9,093 nt of DNA. It comes from an uncultured Collinsella sp. (GTDB lineage Bacteria > Actinomycetota > Coriobacteriia > Coriobacteriales > Coriobacteriaceae). Positions 4,274-9,093 of the stretch are shown one piece after another. The notes below the pieces were generated by a model. The model did no database searches. It was not told where the DNA came from and was given only the letters and a program-made list of their open reading frames with translations. The DNA lies in NCBI GenBank assembly GCA_958431945.1, contig CAUASQ010000067.1, positions 1 through 9,093 on the forward strand. The letters run 5' to 3'. Made by a program: the position numbers and the translations under genes. Position 1 is the first letter of the stretch. Each line of letters starts with the position of its first letter.

Positions 4274-7042
4274 ATGCTGATGCTCAAAACCGCCACGGTA
4301 CTCGAAGCTATCTCCAAGCGCCGCCGCACGGCGCGCCCTGCCGCTCACACCGGCCTGTCCAAGAACACCATATTCGCCGCCACCCATAGCGCCGAGGACG
4401 CTCTCGTGCTGCTTGACGCCACGGCAAACGGCCTCACCGCCGAGCAGGCAACCGAGTGCCTGGATGCCGCCGGCCCCAACACCATCGAAGCGCCGACCAA
4501 GACGCTCGCCCGCCGCATCGCCGACGCCTTCATCGATCCCTTCGCCGGCATCCTCGCCGCGCTCGCGCTGGTCTCGCTCTACATCGACGTGCTCGCCGTG
4601 CCCGAGCCGCAGCGCGACCCCTCCACGGCCATCGTCATCGGCATCATGCTGCTGGTATCGGGCGGTATGAAGTTTATCCAGGAAGCCCGCAGCGGCAATG
4701 CGGCAGAGGCCCTCAAGGACCTGGTCTCCAACACTTGCACCGCCCTGCGCGACGGCGAGCGCATCGAGATCCCCTTCGACGAGCTCGTCCCCGGCGATGT
4801 AATCCGTCTCTCTGCCGGCGATATGGTGCCGGCAGATGCCCGCATCATCACCGCGCGCGACCTGTTTGTGATCGAGTCCGCACTCACCGGCGAGAGCGAG
4901 GCCGTCGAGAAGACCACCGCCGTCACCGTCGTCGAGGGCGCCGACGGCTCCGCACTGCCACTCTCTGCCTGCAAGAACATCGTCTTTACCGGCACCTCCG
5001 TGCAAAACGGCGCCGCCATGGCGCTTGTCGTTGCCACCGGCTCGGACACCTACCTGGGCGGCATCGCCAAGATGCTCAACGGGCGCGGCGAAAAGAGCGC
5101 GTTTGACCGCGGCGTCTCGAGCGTCTCCATGTTGCTGGTGCGCCTGATGCTCGTTATGGCGCCGGCCGTCTTTGCCATCAACGCCGCCACCAAGGGCAAC
5201 GTCATCGACGCGCTGCTGTTCGCCACGAGCGTGGCCGTGGGCATCACGCCGCAAATGCTTCCCGTCATCGTGACCACGAGCCTATCGCAGGGCGCCAAGG
5301 ACCTCGCCCGTCGCCAGGTTATCGTCAAGGAGCTGCCGGCGATTCAAAACCTCGGCGCGATGGACGTCCTGTGCTGCGACAAGACCGACACCCTCACCGA
5401 AGACCGCATCGTGCTCGAGCGCTATCTCAGCACCGACGGCAACGAAGACGCACGCGTGCTGCGCCATGCATTTTTGAATAGCTTCTTCCAAACCGGCCTC
5501 AAAAACCTTATCGACCTGGCCGTAATCGACCGTGCCGATGTGACGCCCTCGACCGTCGTGCCCGATTCTATGCTGGGCCAGAGTCTGCGCGCCCGCTATA
5601 CCAAGGTCGACGAGGTTCCCTTCGATTTCTCGCGCCGTCGCCTGAGCGTAGTTGTCGCCGACGCCCAAGGCAAAACCCAGATGGTTACCAAGGGCGCTGC
5701 CGAGGAAATGCTCGAGATCTGCTCCTTTGTCGAGATCGATGGCATCGCTCAGCCGCTCGCCGACGAGAAGCTCGCCCAGATTCGCAAGCAGATCGTCGGA
5801 CTTAACGCTGAAGGCCTACGCGTAATTGCCGTGGCGCAGAAGACCAATCCGCGCTGCGTGGGCGAGTTTGGCATCGCCGACGAGTGCGACATGGTGCTGA
5901 TGGGCTTTTTGGCCTTCCTCGATCCGCCCAAAGCAAGTGCCGCGGGCGCCGTCGCCACCCTCGAGGCCAAGGGCGTGGCGGTCAAGGTCCTAACCGGCGA
6001 CAACGACCGCGTCGCCGCCACCGTCTGCGAGCAGATTGGTATCGATGCGAGCAACGTCTTGCTCGGCTCCGAGATCGATGCGCTCGATGACGCCGAACTT
6101 GCCGAGCGCGCCGAGAAAACCCACCTCTTCGCCAAGCTCTCGCCGCTGCAGAAGGCGCGCCTGGTACGTGTCATGCGCGAGCTGCTCGGCCACACCGTGG
6201 GCTTTATGGGCGACGGCATCAACGACGCCGCCGCCATGCGTGCGAGCGATTGCGGCATCTCGGTCGATTCGGCCGTCGATATTGCCAAGGAATCCGCCGA
6301 TATCATCTTGCTTCAGAAGGACCTGGGCGTGCTCGAGCGCGGCATCATCGAAGGCCGCCGCACTTACGGCAACCTGCTCAAGTACCTCAAGACCACGGTG
6401 AGCTCCAACTTTGGCAATGTGCTGTCCGTGACCGTCGCGAGCCTGTTCTTGCCGTTTTTGCCTATGAGCGCTCTGCAGCTGGTGCTGCTATCGCTCGTCT
6501 ACGAGATCGTGTGCATCGCGCTGCCGTGGGACACCGTCGATGACGCCTGGACTGCCCGTCCGCGTGCTTGGGATGCCGCGTCCATCAAGGGCTTTATGCT
6601 CGAGCTGGGCCCCGTGAGTTCGCTGTTTGACATCGTGACTTTTGCCGTGCTCTTCTTTGTGGTGTGCCCTGCCACCGTAGGCGCAAGCTGGTCCGAGCTC
6701 GCCGGGACGGGCAACGTCGCGGGTATAGCGACCTTTGCTGCGCTCTTCCAAAGCGGCTGGTTTGTCGAGTCCATGTGGTCGCAGACACTCGTGGTCCACA
6801 TGCTGCGCTCCCCGCGCCTGCCGAGCCCGCGCGACCACGCCGCGCCCGCGCTGTGCGCGCTCACCGTGCTAGGCCTGGCGCTTGTCACCTGGCTGCCGGC
6901 AAGCCCCATCGCCGATGCGCTCGGCCTCATGGCACTGCCCGCGAGCTTTTTCGCGCTGCTCATCGGCATCGTCACCGCCTACATCGCGCTCACTCAGCTG
7001 GCAAAGCGCCGCTACATTGCCCGCCATGGCGAGCTGCTGTAG
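4274..7042 (+). CDS. mgtA: MgtA-type (P3B) magnesium-translocating P-type ATPase with unusual motif residues
   Basis: A 922-residue membrane ATPase homologous throughout to MgtA/MgtB, which import Mg2+ using ATP. Visible parts: cytoplasmic N-terminus (1-85); helices around 90-105 and 118-133; actuator domain with LVPGDVIRLSAGDMVPADAR (171-190) and TGES (205-208); helices 3-4 ending in VGITPQMLP (322-330); phosphorylation site DKTDTLTED (Asp369); N-domain with VTKGAAEEML (471-480); VLTGDN (572-577); GFMGDGINDAAAMRASD (643-659); then six C-terminal helices, including SSNFGNVLSV (710-719). Differences from E. coli MgtA as I recall it: TPEM is TPQM (Gln327), DKTGT is DKTDT (Asp372), GINDAPAL is GINDAAAM, and in TM6 the NLLYD Asn and Asp are Ser740 and Glu744. 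E. coli MgtA is about 898 residues; the extra length is mainly the loop at 799-824. Cation specificity is therefore uncertain. Confidence 0.88.
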   Translation: MLMLKTATVLEAISKRRRTARPAAHTGLSKNTIFAATHSAEDALVLLDATANGLTAEQATECLDAAGPNTIEAPTKTLARRIADAFIDPFAGILAALALVSLYIDVLAVPEPQRDPSTAIVIGIMLLVSGGMKFIQEARSGNAAEALKDLVSNTCTALRDGERIEIPFDELVPGDVIRLSAGDMVPADARIITARDLFVIESALTGESEAVEKTTAVTVVEGADGSALPLSACKNIVFTGTSVQNGAAMALVVATGSDTYLGGIAKMLNGRGEKSAFDRGVSSVSMLLVRLMLVMAPAVFAINAATKGNVIDALLFATSVAVGITPQMLPVIVTTSLSQGAKDLARRQVIVKELPAIQNLGAMDVLCCDKTDTLTEDRIVLERYLSTDGNEDARVLRHAFLNSFFQTGLKNLIDLAVIDRADVTPSTVVPDSMLGQSLRARYTKVDEVPFDFSRRRLSVVVADAQGKTQMVTKGAAEEMLEICSFVEIDGIAQPLADEKLAQIRKQIVGLNAEGLRVIAVAQKTNPRCVGEFGIADECDMVLMGFLAFLDPPKASAAGAVATLEAKGVAVKVLTGDNDRVAATVCEQIGIDASNVLLGSEIDALDDAELAERAEKTHLFAKLSPLQKARLVRVMRELLGHTVGFMGDGINDAAAMRASDCGISVDSAVDIAKESADIILLQKDLGVLERGIIEGRRTYGNLLKYLKTTVSSNFGNVLSVTVASLFLPFLPMSALQLVLLSLVYEIVCIALPWDTVDDAWTARPRAWDAASIKGFMLELGPVSSLFDIVTFAVLFFVVCPATVGASWSELAGTGNVAGIATFAALFQSGWFVESMWSQTLVVHMLRSPRLPSPRDHAAPALCALTVLGLALVTWLPASPIADALGLMALPASFFALLIGIVTAYIALTQLAKRRYIARHGELL

Positions 7043-7143
7043 CAAGCAAGCGGAAAACACCCTGCCAGCTGCCATTACCGCTACCACAGCTGCCGACGCC
7101 GCTGCCGTTGCCTCTGCCGCCGCCGCAGTCTATCCCCTCAGCA
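7043..7143. other. Low-complexity CTGCC/GCC-rich spacer after the ATPase
   Basis: About 100 nt dominated by repeated CTGCC and GCC words (densest at 7063-7130), giving Ala-rich or Leu/Pro-rich readings in different frames. No start codon with a ribosome site supports a gene. It may be a degenerate short tandem array. Confidence 0.4.
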
Positions 7144-7208
7144 GTTGCGGTGAAATAGTTCCTGTTTAAGGTCCCGTGACTTTAATTTAGGGACTATTCC
7201 ACCGCAAC
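7144..7208. terminator. Long hairpin between convergent genes (bidirectional terminator or repeat element)
   Basis: GTTGCGGTGAAATAGTTCCTG (7144-7164, given here as its arm) pairs with 7188-7208, which ends ATTCCACCGCAAC. Of 21 positions one is a mismatch (A-C) and two are G-T wobbles; the loop is about 23 nt. An alternative inner hairpin uses GTCCC (7171-7175) and GGGAC (7190-7194). It sits exactly between the ends of the ATPase and the LuxR-type gene, as expected for a shared terminator, but lacks a T-run on either side. It may be another family of interspersed repeat. Confidence 0.55.
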
Positions 7209-7223
7209 TTATTGGAGGATTAG

Positions 7224-8768
7224 CTAGTCCTTGGGTGTCCAGGACCAGAAGAAGTTGATAAGGGCCACACGTGAGGTGGTGCCGGTCTTTTTGTTGATCG
7301 AGGAAATGTGACGGTAGAGCGTGGAGCGCGAAAGGAAAAGCGTTGTGGCGATGTCCTGAACGCTCTGGTCCGAAACGACCAAGGCCGCAAGAATATCGCG
7401 CTCGCGCTCTGTAAGCTCAAAGGTGGCGACGAAGGCATCGAGGCGTTCATCGGACGTGAGCTCCGCTGCCTCCACGGGCTCGGGGTCGGAGCATGTGGGC
7501 GCAAGATCCCCACCAAGATCATCGGTGGCAGGCGCCAGCTCGTCCCGTATCACGGCGTCATCGGCTCGTTGCCCCAACTGTCCCAGCAGCGTAATCGCAA
7601 TGCCCACAAACATCACGAGCGCCGCGCCGACCGCAGTCAGCACGTTTTGACTCGAGATGATCGCCACTGCCGGCGCCGTCACGAACATCGAGCACACGTT
7701 GTTGACGACGCGACCCATGCACGGCCAAAAATATGACCAGCGCGCATAAAGCGAGACGGCGGCATATTTTGTGGTAAAGAACACCACAAAGAAGCCTGAG
7801 CCCAGATAAAAGATGATCGTGGCAGCAAGCTCGTTGCCGCCATTGCCGTCGACGATGAGCACAAAGAACGAAAGCGTGGACAACATGGCGGCGCATGTCA
7901 TGCCGATATTCATATACGAACGGCCGCGCAGGTCAAATAGGACGCCAGCGGCCAACGAGCTCACGACAAGCAGTAGGCGCGGCCAATCGCCCAAATCGAC
8001 GGCTCCGACAGCATGCAAGGTCGTGAGGCCAGCGTTGAGAGCGGCGAATATGCCGGAAAGATACACCGTCGCCACGGTCAGGCGAACTACGGCGCGGCGG
8101 AATGCCGCCTTTGCCTTGGGATCGTCTTGCCACTTGGCGCCATATTCCAAAGCATCTACCGAAAGTCCGGCAACGCTGGGTTCAAAGTTGGGATCGGACT
8201 CGTCGCGCAGTTTGGCGCGTCGGGCACCGTGGAGCAACGCCACCTGCACGATCGCACAAACGACCAGAACAGCCTGCTGAGGAATACCGACAGGCATCAC
8301 CATGTGGTTGAACACCTGTACCAGAACGCCCATGGCATAGGAAAGTGCTGCGGCGCGCGCCAAGCAGGGCGTCCGCGCAAAGCGTCGCGCAAAGTTTGCG
8401 TGGGCAGTCGATCCGCAGTAGCCCAGTGCGCAGCACGCCACCAAACCGCCGACGATTACCACCTCGACCTGAGCTGCCATAATCAACAGCAGCAATGCCG
8501 CCACCAGCAAAACGCCCGTGATGTCGCTCGTCGCGTCGATAGCATGGGGACGGCGATAGTACAGAACGGGACGCACAAAAAAGCCAATCACGCTCGCGCC
8601 GATGACAAGACTCTCATAAATAACGACCTCGTTCGGAGACACGAACTCGGCCATGCGCACATCAAAGAGATACTCGCACGCCAAAAACGTGAAGAAGAAC
8701 AGCGCTAGGCATATAATCTCCCGAATGCCCCGACGCAAATATGCGGTTGTGTCTCCCATGCCCCTCAT
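7224..8768 (-). CDS. Membrane-bound LuxR-type transcriptional regulator (about 12 TM helices plus C-terminal HTH)
   Basis: A 514-residue two-part protein. Residues 15-397 contain about twelve hydrophobic helices (roughly 15-35, 48-70, 83-118 as two, 137-157, 162-181, 229-253, 262-281, 285-306, 312-337, 345-371, 374-397), with a soluble loop at 182-228. An acidic linker (400-445) leads to a LuxR/GerE HTH domain (450-508): LTERERDIL (452-460), then VQDIATTLFLSRSTLYRHIS with recognition helix near 479-490 and a basic NKKTG turn. This architecture is common in Coriobacteriia, where it probably senses a small molecule through the membrane part and regulates transcription; the ligand is unknown. 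The first ATG (8766-8768) is chosen, with GGGGG about 6 nt upstream; the ATG at 8757-8759 has GAGGGG only 1 nt away. It converges on the ATPase gene, so co-regulation is not implied by position. Confidence 0.88.
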   Translation of the reverse strand: MRGMGDTTAYLRRGIREIICLALFFFTFLACEYLFDVRMAEFVSPNEVVIYESLVIGASVIGFFVRPVLYYRRPHAIDATSDITGVLLVAALLLLIMAAQVEVVIVGGLVACCALGYCGSTAHANFARRFARTPCLARAAALSYAMGVLVQVFNHMVMPVGIPQQAVLVVCAIVQVALLHGARRAKLRDESDPNFEPSVAGLSVDALEYGAKWQDDPKAKAAFRRAVVRLTVATVYLSGIFAALNAGLTTLHAVGAVDLGDWPRLLLVVSSLAAGVLFDLRGRSYMNIGMTCAAMLSTLSFFVLIVDGNGGNELAATIIFYLGSGFFVVFFTTKYAAVSLYARWSYFWPCMGRVVNNVCSMFVTAPAVAIISSQNVLTAVGAALVMFVGIAITLLGQLGQRADDAVIRDELAPATDDLGGDLAPTCSDPEPVEAAELTSDERLDAFVATFELTERERDILAALVVSDQSVQDIATTLFLSRSTLYRHISSINKKTGTTSRVALINFFWSWTPKD

Positions 8769-8796
8769 GGTTAACCCCCACGCTCAATTGTCTGGA

Positions 8797-8825
8797 AATC
8801 TATTTCAATAAAGAACCAGTCTCAA
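8797..8825 (-). promoter_or_regulatory. Proximal promoter of the LuxR-type gene
   Basis: On the minus strand TTGAGA (8820-8825, five of six consensus bases), a 17-nt spacer and TAGATT (8797-8802, four of six). Transcription would begin near 8790, leaving a leader of about 22 nt. Confidence 0.6.
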
Positions 8826-8947
8826 TATCGAAGCCGAGCTCGAAATGCTGCCAATTCGACACCAGCCGTCCACATCACGCCGCGATTTTGAGCCGCATGG
8901 ACCAGAAGGGACGCGCGCGATCTCTAGCTCGGCCAGGAGTGTTCCCA

Positions 8948-8956
8948 ATTATACCA
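8948..8956 (-). promoter_or_regulatory. Candidate distal extended -10 promoter (TGGTATAAT)
   Basis: The minus strand reads TGGTATAAT, a perfect extended -10 (TGnTATAAT). Its TGG is the edge of the REP-like hairpin 8954-8984. No good -35 is seen, but extended -10 promoters do not need one. It would give a leader of about 170 nt for the LuxR-type gene, spanning the otherwise unexplained 8826-8947. Confidence 0.4.
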
Positions 8957-9037
8957 CTCATTTAAGTACGTCCCCAATGAGTGGCCGAAGAGTGTCCCCC
9001 GCGACTAGTCGTTTGAGAACGTCCCCAACGACTAGTC
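8954..9037. repeat. Two REP-like hairpin units, same family as 2885-2969
   Basis: Unit 4: CCACTCATT (8954-8962), loop TAAGTACGTCCCC, AATGAGTGG (8976-8984), a perfect 9-bp stem. Unit 5: GACTAGTCGTT (9003-9013), loop TGAGAACGTCCCC, AACGACTAGTC (9027-9037), a perfect 11-bp stem. The 13-nt loop matches the units at 2885-2969, while the unit 4 stem is different yet fully paired. The 17 nt between them contain GTGTCCCCC. Both units have the same orientation here. Confidence 0.85.
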
Positions 9038-9093
9038 AAAAAATGGGCCATGTGTCCCAGTTGTGGAGACTCCTTGAGCCGTCTGGGTATCGC

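Noticed and set aside
4247..5254. 335-codon minus-strand ORF opposite the start of the ATPase
   Set aside because: Antisense shadow: Gly/Asp/His-rich, no motifs, overlapping a gene with strong family similarity throughout.
7060..7169. Ala-rich small protein after the ATPase
   Set aside because: The frames are open because of GCC/CTGCC repetition; there is no independent start with a ribosome site.
9038..9093. Possible gene start at the right edge
   Set aside because: No ribosome site plus start codon and no recognisable peptide in the last 56 nt on either strand.

Overview
The window is a GC-rich chromosomal segment from what looks like a Collinsella-type coriobacterium (Actinomycetota, Coriobacteriia). 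The clues are a membrane protein of about twelve helices ending in a LuxR-type DNA-binding domain (common in this class), GC-rich codon use, strong Shine-Dalgarno sequences, and many short palindromic repeats between the genes. The genus is an inference from style, not from a database match.

Layout. (1) Positions 1-2844 form a beta-glucoside module. An RpiR-family sugar-phosphate-sensing regulator (+) is divergent from a GH1 6-phospho-beta-glucosidase (-). Downstream of the glucosidase on the minus strand is the first codon block of a glucose-type PTS IIA protein that runs off the window. Between glucosidase and IIA lie a short 3' remnant of a Cof-type HAD hydrolase gene, an interrupted small membrane ORF and a promoter. 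The likely logic is PTS uptake with phosphorylation, hydrolysis by the glucosidase, and control by the RpiR protein. (2) Positions 2845-3153 hold a cluster of palindromic repeats and an unexplained segment. (3) pyrE (orotate phosphoribosyltransferase) lies on the minus strand. (4) Positions 3851-4273 are a long regulatory region: a TTGACA promoter with an overlapping palindrome, a 23-codon leader ORF with a perfect Shine-Dalgarno, and a long-range stem whose left arm lies inside that leader ORF and whose right arm ends in a T-run. (5) A 922-residue MgtA-type P-type ATPase follows on the plus strand. (6) A 65-nt hairpin separates it from the convergent membrane-bound LuxR-type regulator (-). 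(7) The right end has the regulator's promoters and more copies of the repeat family.

Most interesting points. First, the P-type ATPase keeps the phosphorylated Asp but differs from well-known MgtA proteins at several otherwise conserved positions in the phosphorylation loop, the hinge motif and the ion-binding helices. Second, its leader looks like an attenuator built around an upstream peptide, and it matches no Mg2+ riboswitch I know. Third, the intergenic repeats fold as hairpins with a constant 13-nt loop and compensating stem changes at two distant loci, as expected for REP elements moved by a REP-associated transposase. A second, 28-nt palindrome family sits at the 3' ends of both the glucosidase and pyrE. 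I saw no tRNA, rRNA, CRISPR array or complete insertion sequence.
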